From: Palaemon carinicauda
Lineage: Eukaryota; Arthropoda; Malacostraca; Decapoda; Palaemonidae
Assembly (NCBI RefSeq): GCF_036898095.1
Contig: NC_090767.1
Coordinates: 30,933,905-30,997,904 of the forward strand
Length of the DNA stretch: 64,000 nucleotides
Direction of reading: 5' to 3'
This document shows, piece after piece, positions 12,547-27,515 of this stretch. Positions within the stretch are counted from its first letter, which is position 1. Every line of letters starts with the position of its first letter. Below the pieces are notes generated by a model. That model saw only the letters and a list, made by a program, of their open reading frames with translations, had not been told where the DNA came from and made no database searches. The position numbers were made by a program, and so were the translations under genes.

Positions 12547-15500
12547 TTAAATGTACCAGATGCTGTCTCAATAGAGATTTTGCATTCATTTTATTCAACT
12601 GGAAGCAATTTAAATGTCCCAGATGCTGTCTCAAAAGAGTTTTTGCATTTATTTTATTCATCTGAAAGGGATTTAAATGGCCCAGATGCTGTCTCAATAG
12701 AGTTTTTGCATCTATTTTATACACCTGGAAGTGATTTAAATGTACCAGATGCTGTCTCAACAGAGTTTTTGCATTCATTTTATTCATCTGGAAGCGATTT
12801 AAATGTCCCAGATGCTGTCTCAACACAGTTTTTGCATTCATTTTTATTCAAATGGAAGCGATTTAAATGTCTCAGATGCTCTCTCAATAGAGTTTTTGCA
12901 TTCATTTTATTCATCTGGAAGCGATTTAAATGTCACCTATGCTGTCTCAATAGAGTTTTTGCATTCATTTTATTCATCTGGAAGGGATTTAAATGTCCCA
13001 GATGTTGTCTCAATAGAGTTTTTGCATTCATTTTATTCATCTTGAAGCGATTTAAATGTCCCATATGCTGTCTCAACAGAGTTTTTGCATTCATTTTATT
13101 CATCTGGAATGGATTTAAATGTCCCAGAGGCTGTCTCAATAGAGTTTTTGCATCCATTTTATTCATCTGGAAGCGATTTAAATGTCCCAGATGCTGTCTA
13201 AATAGAGTTTTTGCATTCATTGTATTCATCTGGAAGCGATTTAAATGTCCCAGATGTTGTCTCAATAGAGTTTTTGCATTCATTTTAATCATCTGGAAGC
13301 AATTTAAATGTCCCAGATGCTGTCTCAATAGAGTGTTTGCCTTTATTTTATTCAACTGGAAGTGATTTAAATGTCCCAGATGCTGTCTCAACACAGTTTT
13401 TGCATTCATTTTATTCATCTGAAAGGGATTTAAATGTCCCAGATGCTGTCTCAATAGAGTTTTTGCATCTATTTTATTCACCTGGAAGCGATTTAAATGT
13501 CCCAGATGCTGTCTCAACAGAGTTTTTGCATTCATTTTATTCATCTGGAAGCGATTTAAATGTCCCAAATGCTGTCTCAACAGAGTTCTTGCATCTATTT
13601 TATTCACCTGGAAGCGATTTAAATGTCCCAGATGCTGTCTCAATAGAGTTTTTGCATTCATTTTATTCATCTGGAAGCGATTTAAATGTCCCAGATGCTG
13701 TCTCAACTGAGTTTTTGCATTCATTTTATTCATCTGGAAGCGATTTAAATGTCCCCGATGCTGTCTCAATAGAGTTTTTGCATTCATTTTATTCATCTGG
13801 AAGCGATTTTGACGTTTAAGATGCCGTCTCAATAGAGTTTTTGCATTCATTTTATTCATCTGGAAGCGATTTAAATGTCCCAGATGCTGTCTCAATAGAG
13901 TTTTTGCATTCATTTTATTCATCTGGAAGCGATTTTGATGTTTCAGATGCTGTCTCAATAGAGTTTTTGCATTAATTTCATTCATCTGGAAGCGATTTTG
14001 ATGTTTCAGATGCTGTCTCAATAGAGTTTTTGCATTCATTTTATTCATCTGGAAGGGATTTGAATGTCCCAGATGCTGTCTCAACAGAGTTTTTGCATCC
14101 ATTTTATTCATCTGGAAGGGATTTGAATGTCCCAGATGCTGTCTCAACAGAGTTTTTGCATCCATTTTATTCATCTGAAAGGGATTCAAATGTCCCAGAT
14201 GCTGTCTCAATAGAGTTTTTGCATTCATTTTATTCATCTGGAAGCGATTTAAATGTCCCAGATGCTGTCTCAACAGATTTTTTGCATTCATTTTATTCAT
14301 CTGGAAGGGATTTAAATGTCCCAGATGCTGTCTCAACAGAGTTTTTGCATTCATTTTATTCATCTGGAAGGGTTTTAAATGTCCCAGATGCTGTCTCAAT
14401 AGAGTTTCTGCATCTATTTTATTCATCAGGAAACGATTTAAATGTCCCAGATGCTGTCTCAATAGAGTTTTTGCTTTCATTTTTTTCATCTGGAAGGGAT
14501 TTAAATGTCCCAGTTGCTGTCTCAATAGAGTTTTTGCATTCATTTTATTCATCTGGAAGGGATTTAAATGTCCCAGATGCTGTCTTAATTGAGTTTTTGC
14601 ATCTATTTTATTCATCTGGAAACGATTTAAATGTCCCAGATGCTGTCTCAATAGAGTTTTTGCTTTAATTTTATTCATATGGAAGGGATTTAAATGTCCC
14701 AGTTACTGTGTCAATAGAGTTTTTGCATTCATTTTATTCATCTGGAATGGATTTAAATGTCCCAATGTTGTCTCAATAGAGTTTTTGCATTCATTTTATT
14801 CATCTGGAAGGGATTTAAATGTCCCAGATGCTGTCTCAATAGAGTTTTTGCATTCATTTTATTCATCTGGAAGGGATTTGAATGTCCAAGATGCTGTCTT
14901 AATTGAGATTTTGCATCTATTTTATTCATCTGGAAACGATTTAAATGTCCCAGATGCTGTCTCAATAGAGTTTTTGCTTTAATTTTATTCATATGGAAGG
15001 GATTTAAATGTCCCAGTTGCTGTGTCAATAGAGTTTTTGCATTCATTTTATTCATCTGGAATGGATTTAAATGTCCCAGATGTTGTCTCAATAGAGTTTT
15101 TGCATTTATTTTATTCATATGGAAGCGATTTAAATGTCCCAGATGCTGTCTCAATAGAGTTTTTGCATTCATTTTATTCATCTGGAAGCGATTTAAATGT
15201 ACCAGATGCTCTCTCAATAGAGATTTTGCATTCATTTTATTCAACTGGAAGCAAATTAAATGTCCCAGATGCTGTCTCAAAAGAGTTTTTGCATTTATTT
15301 TATTCATCTGAAAGGGATTTAAATGTCCCAGATGCTGTCTCAATAGAGTTTTTGCATCTATTTTATTCACCTGGAAGCGATTTAAATATACCAGATGCCA
15401 TCTCAACAGAGTTTTTGCATTCATTTTATTCATCTGGAAGCGATTTAAATGTCCCAGATGCTGTCTCAACAGAGTTTTTGCATTCATTTTATTCAAATGG

Positions 15501-18500
15501 AAGCGATTTAAATGTCTCAGATGCTCTCTCAATAGAGTTTTTGCATTCATTTTATTCATCTGGAAGGGATTTAAATGTCCCAGATGTTGTCTCAATAGAG
15601 TTTTTGCATTCATTTTGTTCATCTGGAAGCGATTTAAATGTCTCATATGCTGTCTCAACAGAGTTTTTGCATTCATTTTATTCATCTGGAAGCAATTTAA
15701 ATGTCCCAGAGGCTGTCTCAATAGAGTTTTTGCATCCATTTTATTCATCTGGAAGCGATTTAAATGTCCCAGATGCTGTCTAAATAGAGTTTTTGCATTC
15801 ATTGTATTCATCTGGAAGCGATTTAAATATCCCAGAAGTTGTCTCAATAGAGTTTTTGCATTCATTTTAATCATCTGGAAGCGATTTAAATGTCCCAGAT
15901 GCTGTCTCAATAGAGTGTTTGCATTTATTTTATTCATCTGAAAGGGATTTAAATGGCCCAGATGCTGTCTCAATAGAGTTTTTGCATCTATTTTATACAC
16001 CTGGAAGTGATTTAAATGTCCCAGATGCTGTCTAAATAGAGTTTTTGCATTCATTGTATTCATCTGGAAGCGATTTAAATATCCCAGAAGTTGTCTCAAT
16101 AGAGTTTTTGCATTCATTTTAATCATCTGGAAGCAAATTAAATGTCCCAGATGCTGTCTCAAAAGAGTTTTTGCATTTATTTTATTCATCTGAAAGGGAT
16201 TTAAATGGCCCAGATGCTGTCTCAATAGAGTTTTTGCATCTATTCTATACACCTGGAAGTGATTTAAATGTACCAGATGCTGTCTCAACAGAGTTTTTGC
16301 ATTCATTTTATTCATCTGGAAGCGATTTAAATGTCCCAGATGCTGTCTCAACACAGTTTTTGCATTCATTTTTATTCAAATAGAAGCGATTTAAATGTCT
16401 TAGATGCTCTCTAAATAGAGTTTTTGCATTCATTTTATTCATCTGGAAGCGATTTAAATGTCACTTATGCTGTCTCAATAGAGTTTTTGCATTCATTTTA
16501 TTCATCTGGAAGGGATTTAAATGTCCCAGATGTTGTCTCAATAGAGTTTTTGCATTCATTTTATTCATCTTGAAGCGATTTAAATGTCCCATATGCTGTC
16601 TCAACAGAGTTTTTGCATTCATATTATTCATCTGGAAGCAATTTAAATGTCCCAGAGGCTGTCTCAATAGAGTTTTTGCATCCATTTTATTCATCTGGAA
16701 GCGATTTAAATGTCCCAGATGCTATCTAAATAGAGTTTTTGCATTCATTGTATTCATCTGGAAGCGATTTAAATGTCCCAGATGTTGTCTCAATAGAGTT
16801 TTTGCATTCATTTTAATCATCTGGAAGTAATTTAAATGTCCCAGATGCTGTCTCAATAGAGTGTTTGCCTTTATTTTATTCAACTGGAAATGATTTAAAT
16901 GTCCCAGATGCTGTCTCAACAAAGTTTTTGCATTCATTTTATTCATCTGAAAGGGATTTAAATGTCCCAGATGCTGTCTCAATAGAGTTTTTGCATCTAT
17001 TTTATTCACCTGGAAGCGATTTAAATGTCCCAGATGCTGTCTCAACAGAGTTTTTGCATTCATTTTATTCATCTGGAAGCGATTTAAATGTCCCAAATGC
17101 TGTCTCAACAGAGTTCTTGCATCTATTTTATTCACCTGGAAGCGATTTAAATGTCCCAGATGCTGTCTCAATAGAGTTTTTGCATTCATTTTATTCATCT
17201 GGAAGCAATTTAAATGTCCCAGATGCTGTCTCAACTGAGTTTTTGCATTCATTTTATTCATCTAGAAGCGATTTTGACGTTTAAGATGCCGTCTCAATAG
17301 AGTTTTTGCATTCATTTTATTCATCTGGAAGCGATTTAAATGTCCCAGATGCTGTCTCAATAGAGTTTTTGCATTCATTTTATTCATCTGGAAGCGATTT
17401 TGCGTTTCAGATGCTGTCTCAATAGAGTTTTTGCATTAATTTCATTCATCTGGAAGCGATTTTGATGTTTCAGATGCTGTCTCAATAGAGTTTTTGCATT
17501 CATTTTATTCATCTGGAAGGGATTTGAATGTCCCAGATGCTGTCTCAACAGAGTTTTTGCATCCATTTTATTCATCTGGAAGGGATTTGAATGTCCCAGA
17601 TGCTGTCTCAACAGAGTTTTTGCATCCATTTTATTCATCTGAAAGGGATTTAAATGTCCCAGATGCTGTCTCAATAGAGTTTTTGCATTCATTTTATTCA
17701 TCTGGAAGCGATTTAAATGTCCCAGATGCTGTCTCAACAGATTTTTTGCATTCATTTTATTCATCTGGAAGGGATTTAAATGTCCCAGATGCTGTCTCAA
17801 CAGAGTTTTTGCATTCATTTTATTCATCTGGAAGGGTTTTAAATGTCCCAGATGCTGTCTCAATAGAGTTTCTGCATCTATTTTATTCATCAGGAAACGA
17901 TTTAAATGTCCCAGATGCTGTCTCAATAGAGTTTTTGCTTTCATTTTTTTCATCTGGAAGGGATTTAAATGTCCCAGTTGCTGTCTCAATAGAGTTTTTG
18001 CATTCATTTTATTCATCTGGAAGGGATTTAAATGTCCCAGATGCTGTCTTAATTGAGTTTTTGCATCTATTTTATTCATCTGGAAACGATTTAAATGTCC
18101 CAGATGCTGTCTCAATAGAGTTTTTGCTTTAATTTTATTCATATGGAAGGGATTTTGATGTCCCAGTTGCTGTGTCAATAGAGTTTTTGCATTCATTTTA
18201 TTCATCTGGAATGGATTTAAATGTCCCAATGTTGTCTCAATAGAGTTTTTGCATTCATTTTATTCATCTGGAAGGGATTTAAATGTCCCAGATGCTGTCT
18301 CAATAGAGTTTTTGCATTCATTTTTTCTCATCTGGAAGGGATTTGAATGTCCAAGATGCTGTCTTAATTGAGATTTTGCATCTATTTTATTCATCTGGAA
18401 ACGATTTAAATGTCCCAGATGCTGTCTCAATAGAGTTTTTGCTGTAATTTTATTCATATGGAAGGGATTTAAATGTCCCAGTTGCTGTGTCAATAGAGTT

Positions 18501-21500
18501 TTTGCATTAATTTTATTCATCTGGAATGGATTTAAATGTCCCAGATGTTGTCTCAATAGAGTTTTTGCATTCATTTTATTCATATGGAAGCGATTTAAAT
18601 GTCCCAGATACTGTCTCAATAGAGTTTTTGCATTCATTTTATTCATCTGGAATGGATTTAAATGTCCCAGATGTTGTCTCAATAGAGTTTTTGCATTCAT
18701 TTTATTCATCTGGAAGCGATTTAAATGTACCAGATGCTCTCTCAATAGAGATTTTGCATTCATTTTATTCAACTGGAAGCAAATTAAATGTCCCAGATGC
18801 TGTCTCAAAAGAGTTTTTGCATTTATTTTATTCATCTGAAAGGGATTTAAATGTCCCAGATGCTGTCTCAATAGAGTTTTTGCATCTATTTTATTCACCT
18901 GGAAGCGATTTAAATATACCAGATGCTGTCTCAACAGAGTTTTTGCATTCATTTTATTCATCTGGAAGCGATTTAAATGTCCCAGATGCTGTCTCAACAG
19001 AGTTTTTGCATTCATTTTATTCAAATGGAAGCGATTTAAATGTCTCAGATGCTCTCTCAATAGAGTTTTTGCATTCATTTTATTCATCTGGAAGGGATTT
19101 AAATGTCCCAGATGTTGTCTCAATAGAGTTTTTGCAATCATTTTGTTCATCTGGAAGCGATTTAAATGTCTCATATGCTGTCTCAACAGAGTTTTTGCAT
19201 TCATTTTATTCATCTGGAAGCAATTTAAATGTCCCAGAGGCTGTCTCAATAGAGTTTTTGCATCCATTTTATTCATCTGGAAGCGATTTAAATGTCCCAG
19301 ATGCTGTCTAAATAGAGTTTTTGCATTCATTGTATTCATCTGGAAGCGATTTAAATATCCCAGAAGTTGTCTCAATAGAGTTTTTGCATTCATTTTAATC
19401 ATCTGGAAGCGATTTAAATGTCCCAGATGCTGTCTCAATAGAGTGTTTGCATTTATTTTATTCAACTGGAAATGATTCAAATGTCCGAGATGCTGTCTCA
19501 ACACAGTTTTTGCATTCATTTTATTCATCTGAAAGGGATTTAAATATTCCAGATGCTGTCTCAATAGAGTTTTTGCATCTATTTTTTCACCTGGAAGCGA
19601 TTTAAATGTCCCAGATGCGGTCTCAGCAGAGTTTTTGCATTCATTTTATTCATCTGGAAGGGATTTAAATGTCCCAGATGCTGTCTCAACAGAGTTTTTG
19701 CATTCATTTTATTCAACTGGAAGCGATTTAAATGTCTCAGATGCTGTCTCAATAGAGGTTTTGCATTCATTTTATTCATCTGGAAGCGATTTAAATGTCA
19801 CAGAAGCTGTTTCAATAGAATTTTTGCATTCATTTTATTCATCTGGAAGCGATTTAAATGTCACAGAAGCTGTTTCAATAGAATTTTTGCATTCATTTTA
19901 TTCATCTGGAAGCGATTTAAATATCCCAGAAGTTGTCTCAATAGAGTTTTTGCATTCATTTTAATCATCTGGAAGCGATTTAAATGTCCCAGATACTGTC
20001 TCAACAGAGTTTTTGCATTCATTTTATTCATCAGGAAACGATTTAAATGTCCCAGTTGCTGTCTCAATAGAGTTTTTGCATTCTTTTTATTCATCTGGAA
20101 GGGATTTAAATGTCCCAGATGCTGTCTCAATAGAGTTTTTGCATCTATTCTATTCATCAGGAAACGATTTAAATTTCCAAGATGCTGTCTCAATAGAGTT
20201 TTTGCATTCATTTTATTCAACTGGAAGCGATTTAAATGTCTCAGATGCTGTCTATATAGAGTTTTTGCATTCATTTTATTCATCTGGAAGGGATTTAAAT
20301 GTCCAAGATGCTGTCTTAATAGAGTTTTTGCATCTATTTTATTCATCAGGAAATGATTTAAATGTCCCAGATGCTGTCTCAATAGAGTTTTTGCATTCAT
20401 TTTATTCAACTGGAAGCAATTTAAATGTCTCAGATGCTGTCTCAATAGAGTTTTTGCATTCATTTTATTCATCAGGAAGCGATTTAAATGTCCCAGATGC
20501 TGTCTCAATAGAGTTTTTGCATCTATTCTATTCATCAGGAAACGATTTAAATGTCCCAGATGCTGTCTCAATAGAGTTTTTGCATTCATTTTATTCATCT
20601 GGAAGGGATTTAAATGTCCCAGTTGCTGTCTCAATAGAGTTTTTGCATTCATTTTATTCATATGGAAGGGATTTAAATGTCCCAGATGCTGTCTCAATAG
20701 AGTTTTTGCATTCATTTTATTCATCTGGAAGCGATTTAAATGTCCCAGATGCTGTCTCAATAGAGATTTTGTATCTATTTTATTCAACTGGAAGCGATTT
20801 AAATGTCCCTGATGCTGTATCAACACAGTTTTTGCATTTATTTTATTCATCTGAAAGGGATTTAAATATCCCAGATGCTGTCTCAATAGAGTTTTTGCAT
20901 CTATTTTATTCACCTGGAAGTGATTTAAATGTCCTATATGCTGTCTCAACAGAGATTTTGCATTCATTTTATTCATCTGGAAGCGATTTAAATGTCCCAG
21001 ATGCTGTCTCAACAGAGTTTTTGCATTCATTTTATTCAACTGGAAGCCATTTGAACGTCTCAGATGTTGTCTCAATAGAGTTTTTGCATTCATTTTATTC
21101 ATCTGGAAGGGATTTAAATGTCCCAGATGTCGTCTCAATAGAGTTTTTGCATTCCTTTTATTCATCCGGAAGCGATTTGAATGTCCCAGATGCTGTCTCA
21201 ACAGAGTTTTTGCACTCATTTTATTCATCTGGAAGCGATTTAAATGTCCCAGATGCTGTCTCATCAGAGTTTTTGCATCCATTTTATTCATCTGGAAGCA
21301 ATTTAAATGTCTCAGATGCTGTCTCAACAGAGTTTTGCATTCATTTTATTCATCTGGAAGGGATTTAAATGTCCCAGATGTTGTCTCAATAGAGTTTTTG
21401 CATTCATTTTATTCATCTGGAAGCGATTTGAATGTCCCATATGCTGTCTCAACATAGTTTTTGCATCCATTTTATTCATCTGGAAGCGATTTAAATGTCC

Positions 21501-24500
21501 CAGATGCTGTGTCAATAGAGTTTTTGCATTCATTTTATACAACTAGAAGCAATTTAAATGTCTCAGATGCTGTCTCAATAGAGTTTTTGCATTCATTTTA
21601 TTCATCAGGAAGCGATTTAAATGTCCCAGATGATGTCTCAATAGAGTTTTTGCATCTATTCTATTCATCAGGAAACGATTTAAATGTCTCAGATGCTGTC
21701 TCAATAGAGTTTTTGCATTCATTTTATTCATCTGGACGGGATTTAAATGTCCCAGTTGCTGTCTCAATAGAGTTTTTGCATTCTTTTTATTCATCTGAAA
21801 GGGATTTAAATGTCTCAGATGCTCTCAATAGAGTTTTTGCATTCATTTTATTCATCTGGAAGCGATTTAAATGTCACAGATGCTGTCTCAATAGAGATTT
21901 TGCATCTATTTTATTCAACTGGAAGCGATTTAAATGTCCTAGATGCTGTCTCAACAGAGATTTTGCATTCATTTTATTCATCTGGAAGCGATTTGAATGT
22001 CTCAGATGCTGTCTCAATAGAGTTTTTGCATTCATTTTATTCATCTGGAAGCGATTTAAATGTCACAGATGCTGTCTCAATAGAGTTTTTGCATTCATTT
22101 TATTCATCTGGAAGGGATTTAAATGTTCCAGATGTCGTCTAAATAGAGTTTTTGCATTCCTTTTATTCATCTGTAAGCGATTTGAATGTCCCAGATGCTG
22201 TCTCAACAGAGTTTTTGCACTCATTTTATTCATCTGGAAGCAAATTAAATGTCCCAGATGCTGTCTCATCAGAGTTTTTGCATCCATTTTATTCATCTGG
22301 AAGCAATTTAAATGTCTCAGATGCTGTCTCAACAGAGTTTTTGCATTCATTTCATTCAACTGGAAGCGATTTTGACGTTTAAGATGCTGTCTCAATAGAG
22401 TTTTTGCATTCATTTTATTCATATGAAAACGATTTAAATGTCCCAGATGCTGTCTCAATAGAGTTTTTGCATTCATTTTATTCATCTGGAAGCGATTTTG
22501 ACGTTTCAGATGCTGTCTCAATAGAGTTTTTGCATTCATTTTATTCATCTGGAAGCGATTTTGATGTTTCAGATGCTGTCTCAATAGAGTTTTTGCATTC
22601 ATTTTATTCATCTGGAAGGGATTTGAATGTCCCAGATGCTGTCTCAAGAGAGTTTTTGCATCCATTTTATTCATCTGAAAGGGATTTAAATGTCCCAGAT
22701 GCTGTCTCAATAATTTTTTTGCATTCATTTTATTCATCTGCTAGGGATTTAAATGTCCCAGATGCTGTCTCAATAGAGTTTTTGCATTCATTTTATTCAT
22801 CTGGAAGCGATTTAAATGTCCCAGATGATGTGTCAATAGAGTTTTTGCATCTATTCTATTCATCAGGAAACGATTTAAATGTCCCAGATGCTGTCTCAAT
22901 AGAGTTTTTGCATTCATTTTATTCATCTGGACGGGATTTAAATGTCCCAGTTGCTGTCTCAATAGAGTTTTTGCATTCATTTTATTCATCTGAAAGGGAT
23001 TTAAATGTCTCAGATGCTGTCTCAATAGAGTTTTTGCATTCATTTTATTCATCTGGAAGCGATTTAAATGTCCCAGATGCTGTCTCAATAGAGATTTTGC
23101 ATCTATTTTATTCAACTGGAAGCGATTTAAATGTCCTAGATGCTGTCTCAACAGAGATTTTGCATTCATTTTATTCATCTGGAAGCGATTTGAATGTCTC
23201 AGATGCTGTCTCAATAGAGTTTTTGCATTCATTTTATTCATCTGGAAGCGATTTAAATGTCACAGATGCTGTCTCAATAGAGTTTTTGCATTCATTTTAT
23301 TCATCTGGAAGGGATTTAAATGTTCCAGATGTCGTCTAAATAGAGTTTTTGCATTCCTTTTATTCATCTGTAAGCGATTTGAATGTCCCAGATGCTGTCT
23401 CAACAGAGTTTTTGCACTCATTTTATTCATCTGGAAGCAAATTAAATGTCCCAGATGCTGTCTCATCAGAGTTTTTGCATCCATTTTATTCATCTGGAAG
23501 CAATTTAAATGTCCCAGATGCTGTCTAAATAGAGTTTTTGCATTCATTGTATTCATCTGGAAGCGATTTAAATGTCCCAGATGTTGTCTCAATAGAGTTT
23601 TTGCATTCATTTTAATCATCTGGAAGCAATTTAAATGTCCCAGATGCTGTCTCAATAGAGTGTTTGCCTTTATTTTATTCAACTGGAAATGATTTAAATG
23701 TCCCAGATGCTGTCTCAACACAGTTTTTGCATTCATTTTATTCATCTGAAAGGGATTTAAATGTCCCAGATGCTGTCTCAAAAGAGTTTTTGCATCTATT
23801 TTATTCACCGGGAAGCGATTTAAATGTCCCAGATGCTGTCTCAACAGAGTTTTTGCATTCATTTTATTCATCTGGATGCGATTTAAATGTCCCAAATGCT
23901 GTCTCAACAGAGTTCTTGCATCTATTTTATTCACCTGGAAGCGATTTAAATGTACCAGATGCTGTCTCAATAGAGTTTTTGCATTCATTTTATTCATCTG
24001 GAAGCGATTTAAATGTCCCAGATGCTGTCTCAACTGAGTTTTTGCATTCATTTTATTCATCTGGAAGCGATTTAAATGTCCCCGATGCTGTCTCAATAGA
24101 GTTTTTGCATTCATTTTATTCATCTGGAAGCGATTTTGACGTTTAAGATGCCGTCTCAATAGAGTTTTTGCATTCATTTTATTCATCTGGAAGCGATTTA
24201 AATGTCCCAGATGCTGTCTCAATAGAGTTTTTGCATTCATTTTATTCATCTGGAAGCGATTTTGACGTTTCAGATGCTGTCTCAATAGAGTTTTTGCATT
24301 AATTTCATTCATCTGGAAGCGATTTTGATGTTTCAGATGCTGTCTCAATAGAGTTTTTGCATCTATTTTATACACCTGGAAGGGATTTGAATGTCCCAGA
24401 TGCTGTCTCAACAGAGTTTTTGCATCCATTTTATTCATCTGGAAGGGATTTGAATGTCCCAGATGCTGTCTCAACAGAGTTTTTGCATCCATTTTATTCA

Positions 24501-24705
24501 TCTGAAAGGGATTTAAATGTCCCAGATGCTGTCTCAATAGAGTTTTTGCATTCATTTTATTCATCTGGAAGCGATTTAAATGTCCCAGATGCTGTCTCAA
24601 CAGATTTTTTGCATTCATTTTATTCATCTGGAAGGGATTTAAATGTCCCAGATGCTGTCTCAACAGAGTTTTTGCATTCATTTTATTCATCTGGAAGGGT
24701 TTTAA
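12547..24705. repeat. 63-bp satellite array, segment 2
   Basis: About 193 further units in the same orientation and phase as segment 1, resuming exactly at the duplicated TTAA of element 1. It contains several higher-order blocks. The marker gagtgtttgcctttatttta recurs at about 13330 and 16860. A marker with a 3-bp deletion (tcccaatgttgtctc) recurs at about 14760 and 18231. A tcatccggaagcgatttg marker lies near 21165. Dual-strand open frames of several hundred codons run through it, broken by taa units and single-base indels such as cattcatttttattc near 12840. Confidence 0.97.
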
Positions 24706-27515
24706 CCCTGGATAGGTACGGTGGGTCGTTTGCGACCCCGAGCGTCAAAAAAAAAACAGGTTTTTCTCACGTGACTCACCCCTGTGACTGAATTTGTGGG
24801 TGATCGACCTGCAGGAGGTGTCTCCCCTACACGCTCTAGTAGTGTCCAGATGTGCATTGCTGTAGCTGTACTCCTTCCCCGATTTCTGAGACGCGTCGGG
24901 GTCGTTCGCGTCCGAGTTTACCCTTCTGAGGTAGTTTGCATAATTATCAAAGTTATTACGTATTATGAAATTGTCGTAGAATGGTGCAACTTGTATAGGT
25001 TATCAGTTGTGGAAAGTCTTGGTGGATTGTTTGGCTACCATGTGCATGTTTTTTTTTTTAGTTAAAATGTCGTTCATCACCACGAGGACCATTTTACCGC
25101 GAGTGCCCCTTTTTCATTTTTTTTCATTTTTTTGCCAAGTCATTTTTCCGTAAGATATTGCCAAATAGTGTCGTAAAACTTTTGCTTGTTTAGTGTTGGA
25201 AAGTGTGTCTAGATGATCTGGCTACCCATGCATGACTTTGTTTTTGTCAGATACGACGTAGTTATTGGTATATTGGGTATTTAACTGCGGTTACCAATTT
25301 CTGTTTTTTTTTCAATATTTGTAAAAATTACTACGTAGTAAGGAATTGCCGTATATTATTCATTTTTTTTTCATGTTTATGTGTTAGAAAGTGTGCCTTG
25401 ATGGTTGGGCTAACACGTGCATGTCTTTTTTTTTATCTGAGATGTCGTATATTAGAATGTCGGGCATTTTACCGCGAGTGTCCCTTTTTAATTTTTTTTA
25501 ATTTTTTTGCCAAGTCATTTTTCCGTAAGATATTGCGAAATAGTGTCGTAAAACTTTTGCTTTTTTAATGTTGGAAAGTGTGTCTAGATGATCTGGCTAC
25601 CCATGCGTGATTTTGTTTTTGTCAGATACGACGTAGTTATTGGTATATTGGGTATTTAACTGCGGTTGCCAATTTCTGTTTTTTTTTCAATATTTGTAAA
25701 AATTTACTACGTAGTAAGGAATTGCCGTATATTATTGATTTTTTTTTCATGTTTATGTGTTAGAAAGTGTGCCTTGATGGTTGGGCTAACACGTGCATGT
25801 CTTTTTTTTTTATCTGAGATGCCGTATATTAGAATGTTGGGCATTTTTCCGCGAGTGCCCCTTTTTATTTGTTTTGCATTTTTTTGCTTAGTCATGTTAC
25901 CGTAAGGAATTGGCAAGTAGTGTCGCAAAACTTATATTTTTATAGTGTTGGAAAGTGTTTCTAGATGATCTGGCTACCCATGCCTATTTTTTTTTAGCCA
26001 GATATAGCGTATATATAAGTATGTGTTCGATTTTCCTGTGATTGCCATTTTTTCGTTTTTTCCCATTTCTTTCAAAATTACTACGTACTAAGGAACTATC
26101 ACAGAGTAATATTTCATTTATATGTTTATTTGTCGGAAAATGTGCCTTGACGGTTTGCCTAGCACGTGGCTGAAATTTTTTTTTCTGAAATGCCGTATAT
26201 TAGAATGTTGGCCATTTTTCCGCGAGTGCCCCTTTTTATTTGTTTTGCATTTTTTTGCTTAGTCATGTTACCGTAAGGAATTGGCAAGTAGTGTCGCAAA
26301 ACTTATATTTTTATAGTGTTGGAAAGTGTTTCTAGATGATCTGGCTACCCATGCCTATCTTTTTTTTTAGCCAGATATGGCGTATATATAGGTATGTGTT
26401 CGATTTTCTGGTGATTGCCATTTTTTCGTTTTTTCCCAATTCTTTCAAAATTACTACGTACTAAGGAACTATCACAGAGTAATGATTCCTCTAGATGTTT
26501 ATTTGTCGGAAAATTTTGTTTACTTTTTTTTGATTGAATATCATCAAATTTTTTTAGCTAAAATATTGTTTTACATTTTTTTTTTCGATTTTATTTCCCT
26601 TCAAAAAAAATTTTTTGGGTCAGAATTTTAATTTTATAGTCGTAAAATAATCGACAATTATCCAGCAACCCACCATACAATTTTTATGCATATCCAATAA
26701 TAATTAGATTAGTAAATAACACCTTGAAATTGACATACCTTTCCTACATTTCAAGTGGCAGATTAGGGAGTCTGAGTCAGTGTGGTTGGCGGCCATTTTG
26801 TGGACATATCCGAAGCGTAAGCTGCCCTATCTATATATATTCTTGTTCCCTATAGAATTTGTGATATTTTGGTATATTTTTACCTGCATAAATATCATAT
26901 TATATATTAAATATATGTATTTTTTTACGAAATTTCCAAGTACTCAAAAAATTACCTTTAGATATGGCCCCTGATATAAATGTAATTTACAAAATAATGA
27001 AGATTTTTTTACATATTTCTATTTTAGGATAACATATGTTTATTCCCTAAAAAAATTAGCCACTTCCTATTTCATTTGGGTACCCAAAAAAATTCATGAA
27101 ATTTGGACAATTTTTTTTTGGCCAAAAAAAGTTACCCTTTTTTTCTCATTTCAGATCTTCACCTCCATGGGTCTGACTTCATCCAAAATACATCAAGATG
27201 TGTCCTAAACATTCAAGAATCAATTCCTAAAAGGATTTGTGTATATATGTATAAACTTTTTTTTTATGAATTTTTATGTCAGGTCTTTTTTTTTTTCTAC
27301 TTAATTTTTTAAAATATTTATAATAAATAGTTTTTCTGCAGATGAGTAGTATTTATCTTTACAGTTGTTTTAAGCATTCATTGAAGTTTTTTTTGGCAAA
27401 AGAAAAAAGGAGGTTACTGCAAAAACTGATTTTTCAAGAATTTTTTTTGGCGTCGGGGTCGTTCGCGTCCGAGTATACCCTTAAAGGGGTGTCCGAGGAC
27501 CGTACCTATCCAGGG
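24706..27515 (+). mobile_element. piggyBac-like non-autonomous element 2 (2810 bp)
   Basis: The ends are CCCTGGATAGGTACGGT and its inverse, a 17-bp perfect terminal inverted repeat, with TTAA at 24702-24705 and 27516-27519. The body matches element 1 but has four internal repeat copies. The subterminal direct repeat tcggggtcgttcgcgtccga lies at 24896-24915 and 27453-27472. No transposase is present. The flanks are odd. The left flank (ctggaagggttttaa) belongs to the block seen whole at 14375-14378, where it continues into a gctgtc then tttctgcatc unit. The right flank (cagatgtcgtctc, then ttcatccgg) belongs to a different block, seen whole at 21114 and 30917. This suggests a recombinant element rather than a simple insertion. 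Confidence 0.88.
25066..26515 (+). repeat. Internal tandem repeats of element 2, four copies
   Basis: The landmark tctagatgatctggctacc lies at 25208, 25583, 25960 and 26331. The first two copies are type A and the last two type B (AABB). One type B copy fewer than element 1 accounts for most of the 371-bp length difference. Confidence 0.88.
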